Source of the DNA: Blastococcus haudaquaticus
GTDB lineage: Bacteria; Actinomycetota; Actinomycetes; Mycobacteriales; Geodermatophilaceae
Direction: 5' to 3'
Assembly: GCF_900230285.1 (NCBI RefSeq)
Contig: NZ_OCNK01000005.1
Span: 1 to 64,000, forward strand
DNA length: 64,000 bases
The position numbers were made by a program, and so were the translations under genes. How positions within the stretch are numbered: the stretch's first letter is position 1; the number at the start of each line of letters is the position of its first letter. Below the pieces are notes generated by a model. That model was given only the letters and a program-made list of their open reading frames with translations, was not told the DNA's origin and made no database searches. Below, piece by piece: positions 37,195 through 45,834 of this stretch.

Positions 37195-39525
37195 TCAGCC
37201 GAGCGGTGTGGTTCCGGCGACGAGGACGACGTCCGTGCTGTGGGCACCGGCTGCGTCGACGCCGTCCGGCCGGGGCTCGAAGCCTGGCAGGCCTGCCAGA
37301 CCGTCGCTCACGTCGATCACCCGGAGCTCCGCGGCGCCCCCGCCCTCGAGGCTGACGGACGCCTGCAGCCCGTCCTCGGGCGGTGCGTGGAACACGATCC
37401 AGACCCGGTCGCCGCCCAGTTCCTCCTCCGGCACGGCCCGCCCGCCGATCCGCGCACCCACCACGGTCCCGCCGTCGACCCGCAGGTCCAGCACCACGAC
37501 TCGGACGCCGCTGCGCTGGGGGGTCACCCGGACGGTGAGCTCGCGCCGGCCCCCGACCAGGGTGTCCGACACCGTCTCGACGTCGGCTGGGGCGAGGTCG
37601 GCCGCCTCGGCGCGACCCGACCACACGTCGCCGCCGAGGTAGGGGTAGTCGACCGGCAGCTCGAACCGGGACCCGACGTAGCCCGCGGTCCAGTCCCCGG
37701 GCGAGCCCTCGGTGCTCACCCACGAGGCCTGGCCGGTCCCGGCGTCGAGGACGTAGGCCAGCCGGCTGGGCACCGGATGCGTCGCGTCGAAGCGGTCGAC
37801 GGCCAGCCCGGCACCGGTGCAGGCGACCGCGAGACCCAGCACCGCCGCGGGCACCGCCGCCACCGCCCGGGGCCGGTGCTCCGTCTCGTCCGGGAAGAGC
37901 AGGTCGAGGGCCGGCAGCAGTGCGACCAGCAGCAGCGCCGCGACCGCCGCCGGGGCGGCCGCCGAGCTGAGTCCGAGCGCCGGGAGGAAGAGGACGACGG
38001 TCGGGGCGAGGACCGCGACGGCCACCGCGCCCCCGACCAGCGCCGCGAGGAGCCGCACGACCCGCGACGGGGTGGCGGCGGCGAGCAGTCCGGTCAGCGC
38101 CCCGGCCAGCGCCGGCCAGGCCGCGAGGTAGGACCCACCGGGCGCGACGGCGGCCAGCACACCCGCGAGGGCCGCCAGCCAGACCAGCCCACCGACGACG
38201 AGCGGCACGGCACCCACCCGGCGGCGCAGCAGCGCGAACCAGGTCAGCACCACGGTGGCCACCACCGCGACGCAGGCGAGCCGGAACCAGCCGGGACGCC
38301 ACGGGTCGAGCAGTTGCCCGTAGCCGGGGCGGATCGCGACCAGCAGCAGCCAGGTGCCCTGCGCCGCCAGTGGGGCGAGCACGAGCGGGACAGCGGCGAG
38401 CAGGGTGCCCACGATCGTCCGCCGGAGGGAGCTGATGCCCCGGCGGGCGACCACGAGCACCAGGAGTGCGACGGCGGCCAGGGCCCCGCCGGCCACCGGC
38501 CACACCAGCCGGCCCGGGTAGCGCACCAGCTCGCCGAGGACCGGGAAGTAGGTGGCGTCGTCGGCCTCCGGCCGGGCGAGCGCCGTCAGGTCGGCGTTCC
38601 CAAGGGCCCGCGCCGTCGCGAGCGCGTTGTCGCCCATGGCCTGCAGCGACCCGCGGTCCAGGCGCTCCGGCACGTCCTGCGGCGTGTGGTACCCGGCCGC
38701 GCCGTCGATGAAGGCGGTGTTCAGGCCGGTGAAGCCGCCGTCGGCGAGGAAGACGCTGAAGTCGGTGAAGTTGGGCATCGCGCGGTAGACCTCGACGGCG
38801 AAGCTGGTCGCCACCGGGTGCGGGGCTGCCGCGGCGTAGGCCTCGGCCAGTCCGGCGTTCCCGCTGGAGGTCTCGAACATGATCGGCGGTCCTCTGGTGC
38901 CGCGGGCCTCGAGGTTGAGGACGACGCCTCCGGCCGCGGCGAGGGGGTGGGAGTCGACGAACGCCTCGGCCCCGCAGGAGCACGCCTCCTCGGCGTCGGT
39001 CAGCACCACCACGACGTCGTTGCGCAGCAGCGGGCCCGCGGTCAGCGCCCGCACCGACTCCAGGACGGCGGCCACCCCGGCCGCGTCGTCGGCAGCGCCG
39101 GGCCCGGTCTCCACGGAGTCGTGGTGGGCGGTGAGGAAGATCCGGCCTGTGCTGTCCGCGCCGGGCAGCACCCCCACGACGTTCTGGACGCGCGCCATCC
39201 GCGTCTCGCCGGACGCCGTGCGGACGGCGCCGACGGCGTTCTGGACCCGGGTGTCCAGCCCCAGCGCGCTGAGGGTGTCGACCAGATCGTCGACGACGCG
39301 GTCGGTGGCGGCGCTGCCCGGTACGCGCACCCCCGTGGCGATCTCCTCCACGTGGGCGAACGCCCGGCCGGCGCTAAACTGCTCCGCGGGCGCGTCCACC
39401 GCGAGCGGCTCCGGAGGCCTCAGGTCGGCGGCGATCCAGCCGGCGAGACCGAGCAGCACCGCGACCACGACGAATCCGGCGACCCGGCTCGGGCGCCGTG
39501 GCGGGCGCGACCGGTCGGCAGGCAC
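37195..39525 (-). CDS. Polytopic M28-family zinc aminopeptidase
   Basis: 776 residues. One N-terminal membrane helix (about 15-33), then an extracytoplasmic M28 domain (about 50-320) with all zinc/catalytic residues: AHHDSVETGPGAADDAAG (His and Asp), DAEEACSCGAEAF (Glu pair), LNLEARG and AGYHTPQDVPERLD (last His). About eight further membrane helices (about 345-590) and a C-terminal domain of about 170 residues follow. The plan resembles eukaryotic ERMP1/Pff1 proteases more than secreted bacterial aminopeptidases. GTG 39525 has TAGGGT 6 nt upstream. Substrates unknown. Confidence 0.9.
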   Translation of the reverse strand: MPADRSRPPRRPSRVAGFVVVAVLLGLAGWIAADLRPPEPLAVDAPAEQFSAGRAFAHVEEIATGVRVPGSAATDRVVDDLVDTLSALGLDTRVQNAVGAVRTASGETRMARVQNVVGVLPGADSTGRIFLTAHHDSVETGPGAADDAAGVAAVLESVRALTAGPLLRNDVVVVLTDAEEACSCGAEAFVDSHPLAAAGGVVLNLEARGTRGPPIMFETSSGNAGLAEAYAAAAPHPVATSFAVEVYRAMPNFTDFSVFLADGGFTGLNTAFIDGAAGYHTPQDVPERLDRGSLQAMGDNALATARALGNADLTALARPEADDATYFPVLGELVRYPGRLVWPVAGGALAAVALLVLVVARRGISSLRRTIVGTLLAAVPLVLAPLAAQGTWLLLVAIRPGYGQLLDPWRPGWFRLACVAVVATVVLTWFALLRRRVGAVPLVVGGLVWLAALAGVLAAVAPGGSYLAAWPALAGALTGLLAAATPSRVVRLLAALVGGAVAVAVLAPTVVLFLPALGLSSAAAPAAVAALLLVALLPALDLLFPDETEHRPRAVAAVPAAVLGLAVACTGAGLAVDRFDATHPVPSRLAYVLDAGTGQASWVSTEGSPGDWTAGYVGSRFELPVDYPYLGGDVWSGRAEAADLAPADVETVSDTLVGGRRELTVRVTPQRSGVRVVVLDLRVDGGTVVGARIGGRAVPEEELGGDRVWIVFHAPPEDGLQASVSLEGGGAAELRVIDVSDGLAGLPGFEPRPDGVDAAGAHSTDVVLVAGTTPLG

Positions 39526-39531
39526 CGCGTC

Positions 39532-39537
39532 ACCCTA
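39532..39537 (-). promoter_or_regulatory. -10 element TAGGGT, leaderless-type, M28 peptidase
   Basis: TAGGGT on the minus strand ends 6 nt before the GTG at 39525. Confidence 0.5.
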
Positions 39538-39565
39538 GGTGCGCGGCAGGTCACCGCCCCGCAGG

Positions 39566-40213
39566 TCAGTCGAGTGTCTGCAGCCAGTTGGTGAGGAGCT
39601 GCGCCCCGGCGTCCCCGCTCTTCTCCGGGTGGAACTGCGTCGCGGAGAGGGCGCCGTTCTCGACGCCGGCGACGAAGCGGTCACCGTGCTCGGCCCAGGT
39701 GACCTTCGGCTTGGCCAGCGGCGAGGGCGGGCCGTCGGCCGCCAGCGGGAAGTCGCGCACGCCGTAGGAGTGCACGAAGTAGAAGCGCTCGTCGGCCAGG
39801 CCGTCGAACAGCACGGTGCCCTCGGGAGCCTCGACGGTGTTCCAGCCCATGTGCGGGAGGACCGGCGCCTCGAGCTGCTCCACCACACCCGGCCACTCCC
39901 CGCAGCCCTCGGCGTCGTGCCCGTGCTCGACGCCGCGGTCGAAGAGGACCTGCATGCCGACGCAGATGCCCAGCACCGGCCGGCCGCCGGCGAGACGGCG
40001 GCCGATCATCCGAGGGCCGTCGACGGCGCGCAGTCCGTCCATGCAGGCCGCGAACGCCCCGACACCGGGGACGACGAGTCCGTCGGCGTCCAGCACCGTC
40101 TGCGGATCGGCGGTCACCGTCACGTCCGCGCCTACCCGGGCGAGCGCCCGCTCGGCCGACCGGAGGTTCCCCGACCCGTAGTCGAGGATCGCCACCTTCT
40201 TCACGTCTCCCAC
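39566..40213 (-). CDS. hisH: Imidazole glycerol phosphate synthase, glutamine amidotransferase subunit HisH
   Basis: Supplies ammonia from glutamine to HisF. 215 residues, class I amidotransferase. Nucleophile Cys in [13 protein letters not shown], His-Glu pair in [12 protein letters not shown], and the oxyanion strand VVPGVGAF are intact. GTG 40213 lies 1 nt after the stop of the nucleotidyltransferase gene; a second GTG three codons on is the alternative. It is the last gene of the hisD-C-B-..-H run; hisA and hisF follow only after 5.5 kb of other genes. Confidence 0.96.
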   Translation of the reverse strand: MGDVKKVAILDYGSGNLRSAERALARVGADVTVTADPQTVLDADGLVVPGVGAFAACMDGLRAVDGPRMIGRRLAGGRPVLGICVGMQVLFDRGVEHGHDAEGCGEWPGVVEQLEAPVLPHMGWNTVEAPEGTVLFDGLADERFYFVHSYGVRDFPLAADGPPSPLAKPKVTWAEHGDRFVAGVENGALSATQFHPEKSGDAGAQLLTNWLQTLD

Positions 40214-40214
40214 G

Positions 40215-40823
40215 CTACCCAGCAGCGAGATCGGGCCCCGGTCTGTTCCCGTCCCAGGGCAGCACCGTGAGCTCGGGCCACTCCCCCAGCCAGCGCGCCG
40301 CCTTGCTCTCGTAGACGTGCCGTGGGGCCAGCCGCCCGTTCGGACGCACGGTCATCGAGAACAGGTCGTCGTAGCCGTGCGGTGCGTAGACGTGCGGCAC
40401 CCCCTCGGCGTCCACGGTCAGGCCGTAGCAGCAGCACACCGCCGCGAAGGAGTCGATCGCGTCCGCGCAGTCCCGGAAGGGCGGCGCCGGCGTCCCGAAC
40501 CGGTCGGCGTACCAGAGGTGCACCCGGGCCTCGTTGCGGATCTCCACCGGCACGGGGAGGTCGGCGAACAGCTCCGCACCGGCCCGGATGACGGCGTCCT
40601 CGGCGTCCCAGGAGGTGTCCGGGTCGAAGTAGAAGAGGTCCGCGTCGCGGATGCCGGTGCCCGCTGGGCGGCCGGTGAGGTCGTTCCACACCGTCTGGAA
40701 CAGCACCCCGGCGGTGAGCCACCAGTCTCCGACGCCGAGCGCGGGCGCGCGCTCCAGCACCGCCCGCACCGTCGAGTCGGCCAGCACGATGCCGAGGAAC
40801 CGCTCCTCTGCCCGGTCCCGCAC
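40215..40823 (-). CDS. Nucleotidyltransferase-family protein (PF06042/COG3575 type)
   Basis: 202 residues. Contains the family's core [20 protein letters not shown], with Asp residues in the usual nucleotidyltransferase position, and the ending [24 protein letters not shown]. It belongs to a bacterial group predicted to transfer nucleotidyl groups; substrate unknown. GTG 40823 lies 4 nt after the 58-residue ORF stop. The His-operon position suggests co-transcription, not necessarily a role in histidine synthesis. Confidence 0.82.
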   Translation of the reverse strand: MRDRAEERFLGIVLADSTVRAVLERAPALGVGDWWLTAGVLFQTVWNDLTGRPAGTGIRDADLFYFDPDTSWDAEDAVIRAGAELFADLPVPVEIRNEARVHLWYADRFGTPAPPFRDCADAIDSFAAVCCCYGLTVDAEGVPHVYAPHGYDDLFSMTVRPNGRLAPRHVYESKAARWLGEWPELTVLPWDGNRPGPDLAAG

Positions 40824-40827
40824 CGGG

Positions 40828-41004
40828 TCAGACGAGCCGGAGCAGGCCCGAGGCGCTGGCGAGCAGGGCCGCGACCAGCAGGATGACGGCGAAGACCACC
40901 TGCGGACCCGTGCGACCCTTCTCGTCGTCGTCCGACCGCCAGATGCTCCAGGCGCCGCCGAGCAGGAAGCCGCCCAGGAGCAGCAGGACCAGGCCGAAGT
41001 CCAC
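40828..41004 (-). CDS. 58-residue membrane protein between hisB and the nucleotidyltransferase gene
   Basis: Starts GTG 41004, 3 nt after the hisB stop, and ends TGA 40828, 4 nt before the next gene. It encodes two hydrophobic helices (about 4-20 and 36-55) joined by a charged loop (RSDDDEKGRTG). Tight spacing on both sides and the clear helix-loop-helix pattern argue that it is real despite its size. Function unknown. Confidence 0.75.
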   Translation of the reverse strand: MDFGLVLLLLGGFLLGGAWSIWRSDDDEKGRTGPQVVFAVILLVAALLASASGLLRLV

Positions 41005-41007
41005 CGG

Positions 41008-41616
41008 TTACAGGGCGCCCTTGGTGGAGGGCACGTCGGTAACCCGCGGGTCGAGGGCCACCGCCTGACGCAGCGCCCGGGCCAGCGCCTTGAACTGCCC
41101 CTCGACGATGTGGTGGGCGTCCCGGCCGGCGTACAGCACCCGCACGTGCAGGCTGATCTTCGCGTTGAAGGCGAAGGTCTCCAGCACGTGCTTGGTCAGG
41201 CTGGTCGGGTAGTCGGGCCCGATCATCGGCGTCATGTTCTCGGGCTCGGCGTGCACGAAGTACGGCCGGCCGGACAGGTCGACGGCCGCCTGGGCGAGCA
41301 CCTCGTCCATGGGGATGGTCGCGTCGCCGTAACGGGTGATGCCGCGCTTGTCGCCCAGCGCCTGCGCGAACGCCTGGCCCAGCGCGATCGCGACGTCCTC
41401 GACCGTGTGGTGGGCGTCGATGTGCAGGTCGCCGTCGGCCCGGACGGTGAGGTCGATGCCGCTGTGCTTGGACAGCGCGGTGAGCATGTGGTCGTAGAAC
41501 CCCACGCCCGTGCTGATCGAGCTGGTGCCGGTGCCGTCGAGGTCGAGCTCGACGACCAGCTTCGTCTCGCTGGTCTCGCGCTCCACCCGGGCGGTACGGC
41601 GTGCGGTCAGGCTCAT
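41008..41616 (-). CDS. hisB: Imidazoleglycerol-phosphate dehydratase
   Basis: Dehydrates IGP to imidazole-acetol phosphate; manganese enzyme. 202 residues, dehydratase only (no HisN phosphatase domain as in E. coli). Metal ligands in [32 protein letters not shown] and [13 protein letters not shown] are present, with the mid SGRPYFV. ATG 41616 follows the hisC stop by 4 nt; the frame is open upstream but runs into hisC. Confidence 0.97.
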   Translation of the reverse strand: MSLTARRTARVERETSETKLVVELDLDGTGTSSISTGVGFYDHMLTALSKHSGIDLTVRADGDLHIDAHHTVEDVAIALGQAFAQALGDKRGITRYGDATIPMDEVLAQAAVDLSGRPYFVHAEPENMTPMIGPDYPTSLTKHVLETFAFNAKISLHVRVLYAGRDAHHIVEGQFKALARALRQAVALDPRVTDVPSTKGAL

Positions 41617-41620
41617 GCGG

Positions 41621-42733
41621 TCAGTCTCCCAGAGTGGTGCGGTGATCCGGCGCGATCTCACCCAGCGCGGTGAGGAAGGCGTCGGTCTCCGCGGTCGTCC
41701 CCGCCGTCACCCGCAGCCAGCCGGGCAGCCCGACGTCGCGCACGAGGACACCGCGGTCGAGCAGCGCCTGCCAGGCGGCGGGTGCGTCGGCGAAGTGGCC
41801 GAACAGGACGAAGTTGGCGTCGCTCGGCACGCTGGTCAGCCCGAGGGCGGGCAGCGCATCGACGATGCGGTCGCGCTGCGCCTTCACCGCGTCGACGGTG
41901 GCCAGCAGCGCGTCGGTGTGCGCCAGGGCGGTGCGGGCGGCGGCCTGGGTCAGCGAGCTCAGGTGGTAGGGCAGCCGGACGAGTTGCAGTGCGTCGACGA
42001 CCGCGGGATCGGCGGCCAGGTAGCCCAGCCGCAGCCCGGCCATGCCGAAGGCCTTGCTCATCGTGCGGCTGACGATCAGCCGGGGACGGCCGGGCAGCAG
42101 GGTGAGCGCCGACGCCGTCCCGGTGCGCGCGAACTCGGTGTAGGCCTCGTCGACGACGAGCACGCCGGTGGTGGCCGCGTAGAGCGCCTCGATGGTCTCC
42201 AGCGCGACGGCGGTGCCGGTCGGGTTGTTGGGGCTGGTCACGAAGACGACAGCCGGATCGACCTCGCGGATCTGCTCCGCGGCCGCGGCGGCATCGATGG
42301 TGAAGTCGGCCCGCCGGTGGCCGTCGACCCAGGCCGTGCCGGTGCCCGCGGAGATGATCGGGTGCATCGAGTAGGACGGCGTGAAGCCCAGCGCCGTCCG
42401 GCCGGCCCCGCCGAAGGCCTGCAGGATCTGCTGGAGGACCTCGTTGGACCCGTTGGCCGCCCAGACCTGCTCCGGCACGACCTGCGTCCCGCTGGTGCGG
42501 GACAGGTAGACCGCCAGGTCGGTGCGCAGCGCGACCGCGTCCCGGTCGGGGTAGCGGTTGAGTTCCAGGGCCGCGGAGCCCAGCGCCGCGCCGAGGTCGG
42601 CCAGCAGCTCCGCCGGCAGCGGGTGGGGGTTCTCGTTGGTGTTGAGCCGGTGGGTGGCAGGCACCTGCGGGGCGCCGTAGGGCGTGCGGCCCCGCAGCTC
42701 CGGCCGCAGCGGGAGCTCCTCGATACCGGACAT
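41621..42733 (-). CDS. hisC: Histidinol-phosphate aminotransferase
   Basis: PLP enzyme moving the amino group from glutamate to imidazole-acetol phosphate. 370 residues, fold type I. Motifs: [12 protein letters not shown] near the N-terminus, [35 protein letters not shown], and the Schiff-base Lys in [20 protein letters not shown] 42733 shares one base with the hisD stop (TGATG). It may also serve as an aromatic aminotransferase in this lineage, which sequence cannot settle. Confidence 0.97.
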   Translation of the reverse strand: MSGIEELPLRPELRGRTPYGAPQVPATHRLNTNENPHPLPAELLADLGAALGSAALELNRYPDRDAVALRTDLAVYLSRTSGTQVVPEQVWAANGSNEVLQQILQAFGGAGRTALGFTPSYSMHPIISAGTGTAWVDGHRRADFTIDAAAAAEQIREVDPAVVFVTSPNNPTGTAVALETIEALYAATTGVLVVDEAYTEFARTGTASALTLLPGRPRLIVSRTMSKAFGMAGLRLGYLAADPAVVDALQLVRLPYHLSSLTQAAARTALAHTDALLATVDAVKAQRDRIVDALPALGLTSVPSDANFVLFGHFADAPAAWQALLDRGVLVRDVGLPGWLRVTAGTTAETDAFLTALGEIAPDHRTTLGD

Positions 42734-44037
42734 CAGCGGGTCTGCCGGATCCTGACCGCGGCTGCGTGGGCCGGCAGGTCCTCGGCGCCGGCGAGTGCGT
42801 CGATGTGCCCGGCGACCCCGGCCAGGGCCTGCTCGTCGTACTCGACGACGTGGATCCCGCGCAGGAACGACTGCACCGACAGCCCGCTGGAGAAGCGAGC
42901 ACAGCCACCGGTGGGCAGCACGTGGTTGGAGCCGGCGGCGTAGTCGCCGAGGGAGACCGGCGACCACGCGCCGACGAAGATCGCGCCGGCGTTCCGCACC
43001 CGTGCGGCCACCTCGCGCGGTCGCCGAGTCTGGATCTCCAGGTGCTCGGCGGCGTAGGCGTCGACCACGCGGAGGCCCGCGTCGATGTCGTCGACCAGCA
43101 CGATGCCCGACTGGGTGCCGTTCAGCGCGGTGGTGATGCGGTCGGAGTGCTTGGTGGCCGAGACCTGCCCCGGGACGAGCGCGAGGACGGCGTCGGCGAG
43201 CGCCTCGCTGGTGGTCACGAGGACCGCTCCGGCGAGCGGGTCGTGCTCGGCCTGGCTGATCAGGTCGGCCGCGACGTGGGCGGGGTCGGCCGTGTCGTCG
43301 GCCAGGATCGCGACCTCGGTCGGGCCCGCCTCCGAGTCGATGCCGATGATGCCGCGCAGCAGGCGCTTGGCCGCCGTGACGTAGACGTTCCCTGGGCCGG
43401 TGACCATGTCGACCGGCTCGCAGGAACCGGCGCCGTAGCCGAACACCGCGACCGCCTGGGCGCCGCCGACGGCGTACACCTCGGTGATGCCGAGCAGGGC
43501 GCAGGCGGCCAGGACGCCGGGGTCGGGCAGCCCGCCGTGGTCGCGCTGCGGCGGGGAGGCGACGGCGATCGACTCCACGCCGGCGATCTGCGCGGGGACG
43601 ACGTTCATGACCACGCTCGACAGCAGCGGGGCCAGACCGCCGGGCACATAGAGGCCGACGCGGCGCACCGGCACCCAGCGCTCGGTCACCGTCCCGCCGG
43701 GGACGACCTCGGTCGTGACGTCGGTGCGACGCTGGTCTGCGTGCACCTTGCGCACCCGGGCGATCGCGTCCTCGAGGGCGGCGCGCAGCGTCGGATCGCA
43801 CTGGGCCAGCGCGCGGTCGAGGGCGTCCTGCGGAACGGCGAAGTCCTCGTTGTCCACGCCGTCGAGGCGGGCGGTGATCTCGCGGACGGCCTGGGCCCCC
43901 CGGATGCGGACGTCCTCGCACAGCGGGCGGACGGTGGCCATGACCGAGTCGATGTCCGTGCCGGCACGCGGCAGCAGGCCGACCAGGTCACGGAAGCCCG
44001 GCAGCGCGGATCCGCGCAGGTCGATGCGGGCGAGCAC
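42733..44037 (-). CDS. hisD: Histidinol dehydrogenase
   Basis: Last two steps of histidine synthesis: histidinol to histidine with two NAD. 434 residues. [63 protein letters not shown], and the catalytic region [15 protein letters not shown] are present; the C-terminal [19 protein letters not shown] closes the zinc site. GTG 44037 has GGAGG 6 nt upstream, so the his mRNA carries a leader. First gene of hisD-C-B-(58 aa)-NT-H; hisG, hisE and hisN are not in the window. Confidence 0.97.
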   Translation of the reverse strand: MLARIDLRGSALPGFRDLVGLLPRAGTDIDSVMATVRPLCEDVRIRGAQAVREITARLDGVDNEDFAVPQDALDRALAQCDPTLRAALEDAIARVRKVHADQRRTDVTTEVVPGGTVTERWVPVRRVGLYVPGGLAPLLSSVVMNVVPAQIAGVESIAVASPPQRDHGGLPDPGVLAACALLGITEVYAVGGAQAVAVFGYGAGSCEPVDMVTGPGNVYVTAAKRLLRGIIGIDSEAGPTEVAILADDTADPAHVAADLISQAEHDPLAGAVLVTTSEALADAVLALVPGQVSATKHSDRITTALNGTQSGIVLVDDIDAGLRVVDAYAAEHLEIQTRRPREVAARVRNAGAIFVGAWSPVSLGDYAAGSNHVLPTGGCARFSSGLSVQSFLRGIHVVEYDEQALAGVAGHIDALAGAEDLPAHAAAVRIRQTR

Positions 44038-44154
44038 GGGTTGCCTCCGGGATGGTGGGTGGGTGGCAGGCAGAGCACGGTGGGCGGAGCCGGGCGCGGG
44101 GCCCGACTGAGGTTCCAGGGTAGCCAGCGCCGGTCCACCGCTCCGCTTCGCCCG

Positions 44155-44160
44155 TACGGT
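44155..44160 (+). promoter_or_regulatory. -10 element TACGGT, leaderless-type, Lon-domain gene
   Basis: TACGGT ends 7 nt before the ATG at 44168, in the 130-bp gap divergent from hisD. Confidence 0.5.
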
Positions 44161-44167
44161 GGGGCCC

Positions 44168-45025
44168 ATGGGTGACCTCATCCCGCTGTTCCCGCTCGGG
44201 ACACCCCTGTTCCCCGGCATCGTCCTGCCGTTGCAGATCTTCGAGCCGCGCTACCGCCGACTCATGCGCGACCTGCTCGCCCATCCGGAGGCCGGCGACC
44301 GGCGGTTCTTCGGCGTCGTGGCCATCCGGCAGGGGTGGGAGGTGGAGCGGGTGGCGCCGGCGGAGGCGTTGTACGACATCGGCTGCACGGCGCGCGTCCA
44401 GGCGGTGCGGCCGCAGTCCGACGGGGGCTTCCGCATCGTCACGGTGGGCGGCGAGAGGTTCCGGGTGCTGGACGTGGTCGTCGGGGACGACCCGCCGTAC
44501 CTGCAGGCCGAGGTCGAGTGGCTGGCCGACGAGGAGGCCGCCGAGGAGGCGGCCGGGGACACCGACGGCCTCGCCGTCCCCGGCACCGCCGAAACGGCCC
44601 CCCCGTGCGACGACGGCCTCGACGACGTCGTCGCCTCCGTGGCCCGCGGGTCGCTGGAGCTGCTCACCCGCGGAGTCCGCGACCTGTTCACCCGCTACGT
44701 GGCCGAGGTGTCCGACTTGGGCAGCGGCGGGGACGGTGACCGGGGAGGCGGTGACCGCGGAGGTGCGGGAGAGCCGACCGTCGACGCGGAGACGACCGTC
44801 CTGCTCGACGCGGTCAGCGACGACCCCGCGGCGCTGTCCTACCTCGTCGCGTCGGCCGCGCTGCTGACGACGGAGGACCGGCAGGCGCTGCTGGCCGAGT
44901 CGGCGACCCGACGCCGGCTGGCGCTGGAGGCGCGCCTGCTCCGCCGGGAGCTGACCCTGCTGCAGACGCTGGGCGCCGTTCCCGTGCCGTTGCAGCAGTT
45001 CGCCACCCCGATGACGGTCAACTGA
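44168..45025 (+). CDS. Lon N-terminal (LON_substr_bdg) domain protein
   Basis: 285 residues. It has only the substrate-recognition domain of Lon: [31 protein letters not shown] at the start and [16 protein letters not shown], then a helical part ending near [20 protein letters not shown]. No ATPase or protease domain. A Gly/Asp-rich insert ([15 protein letters not shown]) lies near residue 190. Such stand-alone proteins are common; role unknown, perhaps an adaptor. ATG 44168 is supported by TACGGT 7 nt upstream; an ATG three codons earlier falls within that spacing. Converges on the next gene with an 8-nt overlap. Confidence 0.88.
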   Translation: MGDLIPLFPLGTPLFPGIVLPLQIFEPRYRRLMRDLLAHPEAGDRRFFGVVAIRQGWEVERVAPAEALYDIGCTARVQAVRPQSDGGFRIVTVGGERFRVLDVVVGDDPPYLQAEVEWLADEEAAEEAAGDTDGLAVPGTAETAPPCDDGLDDVVASVARGSLELLTRGVRDLFTRYVAEVSDLGSGGDGDRGGGDRGGAGEPTVDAETTVLLDAVSDDPAALSYLVASAALLTTEDRQALLAESATRRRLALEARLLRRELTLLQTLGAVPVPLQQFATPMTVN

Positions 45026-45701
45026 GCGGCGGCTCGTCCGTTCCGGCGAGGACCGCCGCCGGCGGGGCCGGCGGCGGGATGCGCCCCAGGTCGTCGTGCG
45101 GTGCGTACAGCACGGCCGCGACGTAGGAGAGCAGGGCGCCGAACGGGGCCAGCGCCATGGCCGCCCAGGAGCCCAGGGTGAGCGACGTGGTCACCCGGCT
45201 GCCGACGTCGGCGAGCTCCTGCTCCGTCGGCCCGGGGCCGAGGAGCTCACCGAGCTGCCACGCGACGACGGCGGTGAGACACGCCCCGACCGCGAGGGCG
45301 AGCACGGTGGCGACGCCACGGCGGCGGCGCAGGAACCAGGCGGCGGCACCGGCCAGCAGGCCGACGCCGAGCACCACGAAGGCGAAGACGGCGTCGTCGG
45401 CGACCAGCAGCTCCTCCGACGGTCTGCCGACCGGTACGGGGCCGGCCTCGGTCACCTCGAAGTCCGCGCGCGGCGCGAGCCAGAACCACAGCAGCCCGGC
45501 GGGGATCCCGGCGAGCGCCAGGCCGAGCACGATGCCGGCCGAGCTGCGCAGGTCCGCCCGGACCTCCGGCCAGCCCCGCCAGTAGGCCGATGCCGTCGGG
45601 ACCGTCCGGCGACCACGCCCGGAGGACGCGGGGAGCGCGTCCGGTGCCGCCACGGGCGGATGCGGAGCCGGTGGATCGACGGACGGTGCGGGGTGGCTCA
45701 C
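45018..45701 (-). CDS. Membrane protein (DUF2567-like), function unknown
   Basis: 227 residues if the GTG at 45701 is used; the frame is open up to 45881, inside the dnaE end, but with Pro/Ala-rich low-complexity sequence only. A Pro-rich head is followed by hydrophobic segments at about 65-85, 112-130, 138-158 and 183-205. Segment GIPAGLLWFWLAPRADFEVTE resembles the DUF2567 membrane family. Role unknown. Start is uncertain as no good Shine-Dalgarno or -10 is seen. Confidence 0.65.
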   Translation of the reverse strand: MSHPAPSVDPPAPHPPVAAPDALPASSGRGRRTVPTASAYWRGWPEVRADLRSSAGIVLGLALAGIPAGLLWFWLAPRADFEVTEAGPVPVGRPSEELLVADDAVFAFVVLGVGLLAGAAAWFLRRRRGVATVLALAVGACLTAVVAWQLGELLGPGPTEQELADVGSRVTTSLTLGSWAAMALAPFGALLSYVAAVLYAPHDDLGRIPPPAPPAAVLAGTDEPPLS

Positions 45702-45834
45702 CGCTTCAGTGAACAACGGCTTCCTGGCAGGCGCCGGACCCGGGGCCGCGTCTCCCGCGGCGCCGGTCGTCAGCGCGGCCTCGTCCCGCGGCCCGCCCCG
45801 ACGGTGCGAGGGGTGCGGGGGTCGAGGTCCGTGC

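Noticed and set aside
44038-44167. Histidine leader peptide before hisD
   Set aside because: No run of His codons in any frame of the 130-bp gap.
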